From Candidatus Nitrosopelagicus sp. (GTDB lineage: Archaea; Thermoproteota; Nitrososphaeria; Nitrososphaerales; Nitrosopumilaceae), in NCBI GenBank assembly GCA_028343215.1, contig JAOLYB010000002.1:83868-147867 (forward strand): a stretch of DNA of 64,000 bases, read 5' to 3'. A program made the translations under genes and the position numbers. A model generated the notes under the pieces. The model was given only the letters and a program-made list of their open reading frames with translations. It ran no database searches and was not told the DNA's origin. Positions within the stretch are counted from its first letter, which is position 1; each line of letters begins with the position of its first letter. This document shows, piece after piece, positions 49,265-58,353 of the stretch.

Positions 49265-50047
49265 GTGAACCAAGATATTTTACAAAAAATAACAAATCAA
49301 GATTATAGCAGTATTGCAACTAGAATTCAAAACGGATTACAAGAAAAAATTGAAGAGACCCATTCAAAAGGCGTGATCTTGGGGTTAAGTGGAGGAATTG
49401 ATTCAGCAGTTATCGCATATCTATGTAATAATGTTGTAAAAGAAAAAACACTTGCGCTAATAATGCCAGACTCTAAAATTTCACCAGAATCAGAAACTAG
49501 TGACGCAATAAAGATCATCGATACACTAGGAATGGATTACAAATTACTTGACATTAATTCAATTCATAAAGAATTCAGCATGGTGTTGGAACCAGAAGAT
49601 AGAGCATTAGGAAATTTACGAGCGAGAATTAGAATGAATATATTATATTATTATGCAAATTTAAAAAATCTAGTCGCATTAGGTTCAAGCGATAAAAGTG
49701 AATTCAACATAGGATATTTTACAAAATTTGGAGATGGTGCTGCCGACGTATTACCAATTGTTTCATTATACAAAACACAAGTAAGAGAATTAGCCAGACA
49801 TTTAGGAATAGATGAAAAAATTATTACAAAGAAAAGTAGCCCACATTTATGGCCCAACCATGAAGCTGAACATGAAATAGGCGTAGATTATGAACAAATT
49901 GACGTTATTCTATATTGTTTAATTGATAAAAAACTGTCATTGGAAGATACCATAAAAGAATCACAAATAGATAAAGAAATAGTTGAAAAAATCTATCATA
50001 TGTATAAGAATAGTGAGCACAAACGAATTAATCCAAAAGAGCTTTGA
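49265..50047 (+). CDS. nadE: NAD+ synthase
   Basis: LGLSGGIDSAVIAYL; GSSDKSEFNIGYFTKFGDGAADVLPI. Confidence 0.95.
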   Translation: MNQDILQKITNQDYSSIATRIQNGLQEKIEETHSKGVILGLSGGIDSAVIAYLCNNVVKEKTLALIMPDSKISPESETSDAIKIIDTLGMDYKLLDINSIHKEFSMVLEPEDRALGNLRARIRMNILYYYANLKNLVALGSSDKSEFNIGYFTKFGDGAADVLPIVSLYKTQVRELARHLGIDEKIITKKSSPHLWPNHEAEHEIGVDYEQIDVILYCLIDKKLSLEDTIKESQIDKEIVEKIYHMYKNSEHKRINPKEL

Positions 50048-50104
50048 ATGAAGATTATTTTTATACAAATAAGATAAATGACACGCCATATCTGATATTA
50101 ACAA

Positions 50105-51499
50105 ATGAAGATATCTGACACATTAACAAATCAAAAAAAAGAATTAGAATTTTCAGATAAAGTACGAATCTATCTTTGTGGAGTTACAGTGTATGATCAA
50201 TCTCACATAGGACATGCCAGAACTATAATAGTATTCGATACATTAAGAAGATTTTTGGAAGCAAATAATATTCCTGTAGAGCTTATTCAAAATTTTACAG
50301 ATGTTGATGATAAGATAATAAATCGTGCAAAGGAGCAGGGAGAATCAGCAAGTGGGCTATCAACAAAATACATTCAAACGTACTTTGAAGATTCAGATAG
50401 ATTAAACATCAAAAGAGCAACAAACTATCCAAAAGCAACCGAACATATCAAAGATATGATAAATTTAATCGAAGAATTAGTTACCAAGGAATCAGCATAT
50501 GTCTCAAAAAATGGTGTTTATTTCCGTGTTTCAAAGTTTTCAGAGTATGGAAAATTATCAAAAAAGAAAACCGAAGATCTAGAAAGTGGTTCTAGAATAG
50601 GAATAGATGAATCAAAAGAAAGCCCTTTAGATTTTGCATTATGGAAATTTTCAGATACACAGCCAAATTGGGAAAGTCCATGGGGTAAAGGAAGGCCAGG
50701 ATGGCACATAGAATGCTCTGCAATGAGTATCAAGTATTTGGGTAAAAATTTTGAAATACATGGCGGAGGACGTGATTTGATTTTCCCTCATCATGAAAAT
50801 GAGATTGCACAATCAGAATCATTTACTTCAGAACAATTTGCAAAAATTTGGATGCATGCAGGAATGATTACAATAAATGGTGAAAAGATGTCAAAATCAG
50901 TTGGAAATGTTAAATCAATAAATCATGTATTGGAATCCTGGGGACCAAATGTAGTAAGGTTATTTTGTATTTCAGGACACTATTCAAAACCAATTGATTA
51001 TACTGAAGATCTCTTAAAAGAAAATTTAATCAGATTACGACAAATTGAAACATGCTATTATGAATTAAGACTAGCAGACAAAACAGAGGAATTAGAAGAT
51101 ATTTCCTCGTTACTTAAAGAATCAAGAGAGAAGTTTGATGCTGCATTAAATGATGATTTTAATACGTCTTTAGGACTGTCTGTCTTTTTCAACATGGTTA
51201 AAACCATAAACAGTTTAGCATCAGATGAAAAAATTAGTAAAAATATTTCAGAGCAAGTACTACCTGTTTTAGAATACATGTTAGAAGTGTTAGGATTAAA
51301 AGTTCAAACCGTTTCAGATGACGAAATAAAAACTATTTTTGATTTAATTGATAAGAGAGAGAAATTAAGAGATGAGAAAAAATTTGAAGAAGCAGATAAA
51401 ATTAGAGACCAGATTGCCAGTTTAGGGATATCACTAATTGATCATAAAAATAAAACATTATGGATGAAAAAAGAGGCAATCAAAGCCGAAAAACAATAA
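50105..51499 (+). CDS. cysS: Cysteinyl-tRNA synthetase
   Basis: YLCGVTVYDQSHIGHARTIIVFDTLRRFL...GEKMSKSVGN. Confidence 0.97.
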   Translation: MKISDTLTNQKKELEFSDKVRIYLCGVTVYDQSHIGHARTIIVFDTLRRFLEANNIPVELIQNFTDVDDKIINRAKEQGESASGLSTKYIQTYFEDSDRLNIKRATNYPKATEHIKDMINLIEELVTKESAYVSKNGVYFRVSKFSEYGKLSKKKTEDLESGSRIGIDESKESPLDFALWKFSDTQPNWESPWGKGRPGWHIECSAMSIKYLGKNFEIHGGGRDLIFPHHENEIAQSESFTSEQFAKIWMHAGMITINGEKMSKSVGNVKSINHVLESWGPNVVRLFCISGHYSKPIDYTEDLLKENLIRLRQIETCYYELRLADKTEELEDISSLLKESREKFDAALNDDFNTSLGLSVFFNMVKTINSLASDEKISKNISEQVLPVLEYMLEVLGLKVQTVSDDEIKTIFDLIDKREKLRDEKKFEEADKIRDQIASLGISLIDHKNKTLWMKKEAIKAEKQ

Positions 51500-51559
51500 G
51501 ATGATTTGTGGATAATATTTAATAATCATTTTGTCATAATAGAATTCCATTAGTGAAAG

Positions 51560-51598
51560 TGCCGTTTTTGGCAAAAATGAGATGGACCTTTTTTTCCT
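51560..51598 (+). terminator. Candidate U-rich terminator after cysS
   Basis: TGCC-GTTTTT-GGCA hairpin followed by CCTTTTTTTCCTCTC pyrimidine tract. Confidence 0.35.
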
Positions 51599-51616
51599 CT
51601 CTTTTTTACTAGTGGA

Positions 51617-52048
51617 TTATTTTATGATTAATACGGAAGGTTTTGATTTGTGAAGAACAAATTGAGATGTACTTCCAAAGAATAATTCTTTTGCAGAACT
51701 TCTTCCCCTTGAACCAATTACAACCATGTCAATTTTGTTTCGTGACATATTTGCAAATTTAGCAATTTCATAACCAGGATTTCCATATACAATTTTTTGG
51801 TCAAATTCAACTCCTGCTTTTTCGCATTGATCTCCTGCGATATCCATCATAGAATCTAGTTGTTTTTTGTGGTTTTTGTTGAATTTACCAGAAGTATCAA
51901 AGTCACCTTTTGGAGGTGCATAAACTGCATGAAGTACAATAATTTTAGCATCACAATTTTTTGCAAGATAGATTGCAGACGATAAACCTCTAAAGGAGTT
52001 TTTTGAATTATCAAGCGGGACAAGAATTTTGTTTATGGATGTAGCCAT
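51617..52048 (-). CDS. Universal stress protein (UspA) family
   Basis: ILVPLDNSKNSFRGLSSAIYLAK...VVIGSRGRSSAKELFFGSTSQFVLHKSKPSVLII. Confidence 0.93.
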   Translation of the reverse strand: MATSINKILVPLDNSKNSFRGLSSAIYLAKNCDAKIIVLHAVYAPPKGDFDTSGKFNKNHKKQLDSMMDIAGDQCEKAGVEFDQKIVYGNPGYEIAKFANMSRNKIDMVVIGSRGRSSAKELFFGSTSQFVLHKSKPSVLIIK

Positions 52049-52110
52049 AAGAAGAATAATTTCAAAGCTATTTAAAAAAGAGGCGCTGCTACCTATGTTC
52101 TTCCATTAAC

Positions 52111-52407
52111 TCATGATGAATCGTTAGATTCTTCAGATTTATCATATTTTTCATGCCATTCTTTAGATTCTTTATTGAACTCATCCGAAATTTGCTTCAT
52201 TTTCTCTAATAACGTGCGATAATTCTTTGTGTGATTTTGTATCTTTGTCAAATCGTGAATCATTTTATCAAACATTTCATTCATAGGGTTATTTTGATCT
52301 ATACTGGTAAGACGGGTTTTAATTTCATGCCAATTTTTGAGCATATCCATTAACAGCAATTCTTGTTCAGTTACTAGTTCATCTAAAGCGTCTTGTTTTA
52401 CACTCAT
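52111..52407 (-). CDS. Hypothetical coiled-coil protein
   Basis: ORF, 98 aa. Confidence 0.55.
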   Translation of the reverse strand: MSVKQDALDELVTEQELLLMDMLKNWHEIKTRLTSIDQNNPMNEMFDKMIHDLTKIQNHTKNYRTLLEKMKQISDEFNKESKEWHEKYDKSEESNDSS

Positions 52408-52438
52408 AATATTTCAAAATTAAAGGAAGATATCAATT

Positions 52439-52467
52439 TTTAGAAAAATAAGTGCCGAGAGAGGAAT
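52439..52467. repeat. Partial direct repeat of the tRNA-Ser 3' end plus flank (other copy 54607-54635)
   Basis: tttagaaaaataag[t/c]gccgagagagg[a/g]at: 27/29 identical by direct reading. Confidence 0.8.
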
Positions 52468-52493
52468 CGATAAAAGAGTAAACATAATTTTTT

Positions 52494-52527
52494 GACAGAA
52501 ATTAGTCATACATTAATAATTTCTGTC
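52494..52527. promoter_or_regulatory. Perfect 11-bp inverted repeat upstream of the 52544 gene
   Basis: gacagaaatta-N12-taatttctgtc, ending 16 nt before the ATG. Confidence 0.6.
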
Positions 52528-52543
52528 TAACATATCAATCAGA

Positions 52544-54601
52544 ATGCACCATAATAATCCGAGGATTTTATTATTTACAGCATTATTGACGGGAATAATT
52601 GTAGGTGGGATTCCAATTGCATCAGGCGAAAATGTTCCAGATTGGGTAAAGAATACAGCTGGATGGTGGGCTGTTGATTCAATATCTGAAACAGAATTTG
52701 TTAATGCAATAGAATTTTTAGTAAATAATGACATTATTCAGGTTGATACAACCCAATCAACGACAACTTCACTTATAATTCCAGATTGGGTAAAGAATAC
52801 AGCTGGATGGTGGGCTGTTGATTCAATATCTGAAACAGAATTTGTTAATGCAATAGAATTTTTAGTAGACAACGGAATTATTTCATTAGAAAAACAATGT
52901 TCCAGGGATTTAGATCCAAATGGAAATAATATTCCGGATGAATTAGAAATACAGGCAGTATTTGATCCAAGTTCAAATAAAATAATCGAGGATAACTTGC
53001 AACCGCAGATCATAATATCCAGGAATTATAATAATTGTGATTTTCCAAATGAAATGTCACATTATGAATTTAGAGAAGTAGATTTTTCTAATTCCGATCT
53101 CTCAAACAAAAATCTATTTAATACGAAATTTACAAGTAGCATATTTAATAATACAGATTTTTCAAATAGTAAACTTCATGGAATAATTTTTTATGAATCA
53201 AGTTTAGAAAATGTAAAATTTGAAAATAGCGAGTTTTCAATAATGCCAAAGAGTTTTGATAGAGTAATATTTTCAGTTTATAGTACAGAAAATTATCATC
53301 ACTGTACTTTTCTACCTTGTAGATTACACACAAGCACATTTCCAGGATTAGAGACAACCAACATACAACAAAAATTATTCGGTAAAGAGACATTACCGTT
53401 AAATTTGGTGTTTGAGAAACAAGTTTTAGATTTAAGCGATATAAGAGTTTCATACATTCTTTCCCCTTCATTCATTTTTAACAGCTTTGAGAATATTGAT
53501 TTTCAAAAAGCAAATCTTACGTACTCTATTTTTGGAAATAATAATTTTAATAATGTAGATTTTTCAGAGAGTGAACTTTCAGAAGCAATTTTCTATAATT
53601 CAAATTTTTTCAAAACAAAATTTCAAGAAACATTTTTTGATAACAAAACCGTCAATATGAAAGATGATTTCAAAACTAGTAAAAAATATAATGAATCTAT
53701 ACCTAAACTAACTTTTCACACAGATATTTTTAAAAATTTACAGATTAATCACGTCATAGATTTTCCATCTATTAATTGGAGTATGGGAATGTTGATTGAT
53801 GATGATGAAAATATACTAATGATTGCAAATACTGATGACCATACTATCGATACTTTTAGCCTAGATAATTTTGAATTACTACAATCATTTACATCTCCAA
53901 TTCAATTTGAGTGTGAAACAACTAACACGTGGACAAAAATAACTGATTGTTTAAATGAACATCGTAATCTACCAACTTCCATTGCAAAGTTAAATGAAAA
54001 AATATTTGTTGCTTATGGATGGCAAAATGAAATACAGATTTTTAACTCTGAAGGAGAATATTTATACAAATTTGGTCAAAAAGGAAACAAATCAGGAGAA
54101 TTTATCGACCCGTTTAACATCAATGTATGGGAAGAAAAATTATACGCTTTAGACTCGGGAAATAATCGAATTCAAATTTTTGACGAGAATTCTAATTATG
54201 AAGACGAATTTTCGACAAATTATTTACAAGAAAACAATTCAAGTCCAGTTGATTTTTCAATATATGACAAACAGATTTTTGTTACAAATGATTTGAATTC
54301 AAATGTGTCACGTTTTGATTTAGAAGGTCAATTAATAGATACAATTGACTTATCAACATATGTTGATTCCGGTTCAATATCATCCATTTATGTTAATGAT
54401 GGCATGATGACGATTACTGATTCGTCTCAACATCAAATAATGGTCTTTGATTTATCAGGTCAACCACAACTAAGTTTTGGAGAAATGGGTAATGAATATG
54501 GACAATTTATGAATTCAAAAGATGTGATTTTCGATGATAATATGTTCTTTATTTCTGACACTAATAATTACAGAATTCAAATTTTTGAAATTATAAGATA
54601 A
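52544..54601 (+). CDS. Secreted multidomain protein: two PDWVKNTAGWWA repeats, pentapeptide-like region, C-terminal NHL-type propeller
   Basis: Signal-like N-terminus; PDWVKNTAGWWAVDSISETEFVNAIEFL x2; FSNSDLSNKNLFNTKF; KFGQKGNKSGEFIDPFNINVWEEKLYALDSGNNRIQIF. Confidence 0.8.
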   Translation: MHHNNPRILLFTALLTGIIVGGIPIASGENVPDWVKNTAGWWAVDSISETEFVNAIEFLVNNDIIQVDTTQSTTTSLIIPDWVKNTAGWWAVDSISETEFVNAIEFLVDNGIISLEKQCSRDLDPNGNNIPDELEIQAVFDPSSNKIIEDNLQPQIIISRNYNNCDFPNEMSHYEFREVDFSNSDLSNKNLFNTKFTSSIFNNTDFSNSKLHGIIFYESSLENVKFENSEFSIMPKSFDRVIFSVYSTENYHHCTFLPCRLHTSTFPGLETTNIQQKLFGKETLPLNLVFEKQVLDLSDIRVSYILSPSFIFNSFENIDFQKANLTYSIFGNNNFNNVDFSESELSEAIFYNSNFFKTKFQETFFDNKTVNMKDDFKTSKKYNESIPKLTFHTDIFKNLQINHVIDFPSINWSMGMLIDDDENILMIANTDDHTIDTFSLDNFELLQSFTSPIQFECETTNTWTKITDCLNEHRNLPTSIAKLNEKIFVAYGWQNEIQIFNSEGEYLYKFGQKGNKSGEFIDPFNINVWEEKLYALDSGNNRIQIFDENSNYEDEFSTNYLQENNSSPVDFSIYDKQIFVTNDLNSNVSRFDLEGQLIDTIDLSTYVDSGSISSIYVNDGMMTITDSSQHQIMVFDLSGQPQLSFGEMGNEYGQFMNSKDVIFDDNMFFISDTNNYRIQIFEIIR
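52635..52723 (+). repeat. Exact 89-nt direct repeat, copy 1 (copy 2 at 52779-52867)
   Basis: ttccagattgggtaaagaatacagctgg...atagaatttttagta identical in both copies, offset 144 nt. Confidence 0.95.
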
Positions 54602-54620
54602 AAAAATTTAGAAAAATAAG

Positions 54621-54720
54621 CGCCGAGAGAGGGATTTGAACCCCCGTGTGCAGAGCACAGACGCTATCCTGTTTTGAGATTTCGAGGCGTCCGCCTTGGA
54701 CCAAGCTTGGCTATCTCGAC
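54621..54720 (-). tRNA. tRNA-Ser (CGA) with predicted 15-nt intron (54666-54680)
   Basis: Acceptor GTCGAGA/TCTCGGC, discriminator G, anticodon stem GACGC/GCGTC interrupted by ATCTCAAAACAGGAT, variable arm GTGC-TCT-GCAC, T-loop TTCAAAT. Confidence 0.88.
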
Positions 54721-54791
54721 ATCAAAAGTAAGAATTTCTAGTATAAAATCGAATCAGTAAATAAAAAAAGCAGCAAATATAGAATATCATT

Positions 54792-55814
54792 ATGGGATTA
54801 GATCTAAAACCATTACTAGTCAGAGAAAAAACACAGCTTGAATCATTTACAAATAAAGTTGTAGCAATCGATGCATACAACGCAATTTATCAATTTTTAG
54901 CTATAATCAGAGGACCTGAAGGACTCCATCTAACAGACTCACAAGGAAGAGTGACAAGTCACATTACAGGATTACTATTTAGAAACATAAATTTTCTCAC
55001 AATGGGAATAAAGCCAGTTTACGTATTTGATGGCAAACCACCTTCACTAAAATCAGCCGAAATTGAAAAAAGAAAACAAATTAAAAAAGAAGCTACAGTA
55101 AAATATGAAAAAGCAATTACTACAGGAAACATGGAAGATGCAAGAAAATATGCACAACAAACCACATCAATGAGAGATGGAATGGTAGAAGATTCGAAAA
55201 AATTATTAGATTTATTTGGAATACCTCACATACAAGCACCTTCAGAAGGAGAAGCGACAGCTGCAAATCTTACAATTACAGGACAAGCATTTGCATCAGC
55301 AAGTCAAGATTTTGATTCAATTTTATTTGGTGCAAAAAGATTAGTGAGAAATTTTACAAATAGTGGAAGAAGAAAATTACCGAATAGAAATTCCTACATC
55401 GAAGTTTTACCAGAGATGATTGAGTTTCAAAAAAATTTAGAAAGTATGGGATTAACTAGAGAAGAATTAGTAGATACAGGAATATTGATTGGGACTGATT
55501 TTAATCCAGATGGATTTGAAAGAGTAGGACCAAAAACCGCCATTAAGATGATTAAACAGCATAAAAGACTAGAAGATATCCCTCAAATTCAAGAACAATT
55601 AGAACAGATTCCATTTGACGAAATAAGGAAAATTTTTCTTGAACCAAATGTAGCTAAGATAGATAAAATTGAATTTGGTGAAACGGATTTTGAAGGAATT
55701 GTAAAATATTTGTCAGAAGAACGTGATTTTTCTAAAGATAGAGTGGAAACATCAATGAACCGATTAAAGAAAAGCCTTGAGAAGAAAAGTCAAACATTAG
55801 ATCAATTCTTTTAA
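54792..55814 (+). CDS. fen: Flap endonuclease FEN-1
   Basis: [36 protein letters not shown]-terminal PIP-box-like SQTLDQFF. Confidence 0.96.
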   Translation: MGLDLKPLLVREKTQLESFTNKVVAIDAYNAIYQFLAIIRGPEGLHLTDSQGRVTSHITGLLFRNINFLTMGIKPVYVFDGKPPSLKSAEIEKRKQIKKEATVKYEKAITTGNMEDARKYAQQTTSMRDGMVEDSKKLLDLFGIPHIQAPSEGEATAANLTITGQAFASASQDFDSILFGAKRLVRNFTNSGRRKLPNRNSYIEVLPEMIEFQKNLESMGLTREELVDTGILIGTDFNPDGFERVGPKTAIKMIKQHKRLEDIPQIQEQLEQIPFDEIRKIFLEPNVAKIDKIEFGETDFEGIVKYLSEERDFSKDRVETSMNRLKKSLEKKSQTLDQFF

Positions 55815-55952
55815 TTATGAGAAATGTCAAATTGAGTAATTGGTCAGGGTTGGGAATATATCGAATACCAAACAATTCCATCTCGTGTTGATGGACTTGC
55901 TGAACGGCCAATGTCTAAACTATATTAAATCAAATAACACCTAACAAAATGT

Positions 55953-56186
55953 ATGACAGATAATGAACAAATCAAGCATAATTTATTATTAAATATCAAA
56001 CGTTTAGAAGGAATTTTAGAAAGAATTGATAAATTTTGTCATAATTATGATCAAGAAAAAGTTGATGCATCAGTTGCAGTTCTAAAGATAAAAAGTGCAA
56101 TAGAAAATCTCCGAGAAGTAATACCTGAAATGAGTAAAGATGCTGAATCAATAAATCAAGAAGTAAGTGAAGAAGAAAAAGATTAA
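55953..56186 (+). CDS. Hypothetical protein
   Basis: ORF, 77 aa. Confidence 0.5.
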   Translation: MTDNEQIKHNLLLNIKRLEGILERIDKFCHNYDQEKVDASVAVLKIKSAIENLREVIPEMSKDAESINQEVSEEEKD

Positions 56187-56211
56187 CTAACGTAAAAATG
56201 GTAAAAAAGTC

Positions 56212-56388
56212 ATGAGTTTTGAAGAAGATGTAGATGTTTATGGAGAATGTAGAAACTTCATCAAGTTTTGTAAAGAGCAAGGAATACAAGTTACATCCGA
56301 AGCAGTTGCTACAATTTGGGCAGCATTTCAGACTAATGTGGCATTAGATGAAGACGAAGATGAAGAAACAACACTAGACGATTATTAG
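56212..56388 (+). CDS. 58-aa acidic-tail hypothetical protein
   Basis: Manual translation: MSFEEDVDVYGECRNFIKFCKEQGIQVTSEAVATIWAAFQTNVALDEDEDEETTLDDY*. Confidence 0.55.
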   Translation: MSFEEDVDVYGECRNFIKFCKEQGIQVTSEAVATIWAAFQTNVALDEDEDEETTLDDY

Positions 56389-58310
56389 TTGTTTTTTTGA
56401 TCTTTGATATTTTTTTGTAGTTCTTGGAATGCAGATTGAATCTCACTTACTGCAGCACCATCTTCTAGAGTACTAACATCGCCAATTTTTTCATTTTTTG
56501 CAATTGCTTTTAGTAATCGACGCATGATTTTTCCACTTCTAGTTTTTGGCAATTTATTAACAATGTAAAATTGACTTGGAGTCGCAATAGGTCCAATTTG
56601 TTTTCTAATGGTATCACGCAATTCAGAACGAAGTTCATCTTCAGTAGTGCTAACATTTTCCTTTAACATAACAAATGCAATTATTGATTCACCTTTTACT
56701 TCATCAGGTATACCGCATACTGCAGATTCTGCAACATCACGATGTGAAACAATACTACTTTCTAGTTCCGCAGTTCCAATTCTATGACCTGCAACTTTCA
56801 ACACATCATCTGAACGACCAAGTAACCACAAATATCCATCAGAGTCTTTGATAGCATAATCTCCAGGATAGTAAAGTGATTCAAACTTGGACCAATAGAC
56901 ATCTTTGTATTTTTCAGTATCTTTCCACAATCCAAGAAGCATTCCAGGCCAAGGATTTTTAATTATTAGTGAACCTTTTGTTTCAGATTCAACTTCATTT
57001 CCATCTTCATCGACAACTTCAATATTTAATCCAGGAATAGGTAATGTTGCAGAACCGGGTTTCAATGGAATTGTTTCAATTCCAGGTAAAGGACTGATTA
57101 ACATTCCTCCCGTTTCAGTTTGCCACCATGTATCAATAATCGGACATTTCTTTTTTCCAATTACATTGAAGTACCATTTCCATACTTCAGGATTTATTGG
57201 TTCACCTACAGTTCCAAGTAGACGTAAAGTTGAAAGATTAAACGAATTTGGAATGTCATCACCAAATTTCATTAGCATACGAAGAGCAGTTGGAGTTGTA
57301 TAGAAAATCGTTACACCGTATTTTTGAATTATGTCCCACATTCGAGATGAATCAGGATGATCAGGTGCACCCTCATACATTACCTGTGTTGCACCATGTA
57401 GCAATGGACCATAAACTACGTAACTATGACCTGTAACCCATCCAATGTCGGCCGTACAAAAATAGACATCGTCATCTTTGATGTCAAATGCCCATTTGTA
57501 GGTTGAATGAAGATGTGTTAGATAACCACCAATTCCATGTAAGACGCCTTTGGGTTTTCCAGTGGTGCCAGAAGTATACAAAATGTATAAGGAATCATTA
57601 CTGTCTAGTATTTCTGCATCACATTCTTGAGATGAGTTCTGCATTACCTCATGCCATAGTAAATCTTTTTCATTCAATCTTATTTTCTGACCAGTTCTTT
57701 GGTAGACAATCACATTTTTGACAAATTGTACAGATGAGGCTTCATCATCAACTATTTCTTTAAGATTGATTATCTTCCCTTTTCTGTATCCACCATCAGC
57801 AGTTATGATGATTTTTGATTGTGAATCTTCTACTCGGTCTGAAAGAGATTTTGAGCTGAATCCAGAAAATACAACAGTGTGAATTGCACCAATTCGAGCA
57901 CATGCAAGCATCGATATGGGCAATTCAGGAATCATAGGAAGGTAAATCGTGACTCGGTCACCTTTTTTAACACCTAGAGATTTAAGGACATTTGCAAGTT
58001 TTTTGACTTGGACAAACATTTCATTATACGTGATTTTTCTATCAGTTCCATCTTCACCTTCCCATAAAATTGCCGGTTTCTCAGATTTAGATTCTTGATG
58101 TATATCTAATGTATTATACGATGCATTAATTTTTCCACCAACAAACCATCTTGCAAAAGGAGGATTCCATTGCAAAGTTTCAGTCCAAGGTTCAAACCAA
58201 GATAAAGATTTTGCACATTCATTCCAAAATGACACATAATCATTTTTTGCAGAAGATCTAATTGTGGAATCATCGTTCCCTAATCCAATATCAAATTCTT
58301 CAGAATGCAA
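56385..58310 (-). CDS. acs: AMP-forming acetyl-CoA synthetase family
   Basis: ILYTSGTTGKPKGVLH; WWQTETGGMLISPLPG; LGRSDDVLKVAGHRIGTAELE; KTRSGKIMRR. Confidence 0.93.
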   Translation of the reverse strand: MHSEEFDIGLGNDDSTIRSSAKNDYVSFWNECAKSLSWFEPWTETLQWNPPFARWFVGGKINASYNTLDIHQESKSEKPAILWEGEDGTDRKITYNEMFVQVKKLANVLKSLGVKKGDRVTIYLPMIPELPISMLACARIGAIHTVVFSGFSSKSLSDRVEDSQSKIIITADGGYRKGKIINLKEIVDDEASSVQFVKNVIVYQRTGQKIRLNEKDLLWHEVMQNSSQECDAEILDSNDSLYILYTSGTTGKPKGVLHGIGGYLTHLHSTYKWAFDIKDDDVYFCTADIGWVTGHSYVVYGPLLHGATQVMYEGAPDHPDSSRMWDIIQKYGVTIFYTTPTALRMLMKFGDDIPNSFNLSTLRLLGTVGEPINPEVWKWYFNVIGKKKCPIIDTWWQTETGGMLISPLPGIETIPLKPGSATLPIPGLNIEVVDEDGNEVESETKGSLIIKNPWPGMLLGLWKDTEKYKDVYWSKFESLYYPGDYAIKDSDGYLWLLGRSDDVLKVAGHRIGTAELESSIVSHRDVAESAVCGIPDEVKGESIIAFVMLKENVSTTEDELRSELRDTIRKQIGPIATPSQFYIVNKLPKTRSGKIMRRLLKAIAKNEKIGDVSTLEDGAAVSEIQSAFQELQKNIKDQKNN

Positions 58311-58353
58311 TTATAGATATTTGAATTAGGAATGTTTTAAGAATTTTGAACGA

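Noticed and set aside
52439-54620. Complete integrative element with its own integrase
   Set aside because: No integrase, recombinase or replication gene between the tRNA-Ser-derived repeats; at most a relic, mini-element or chance duplication.
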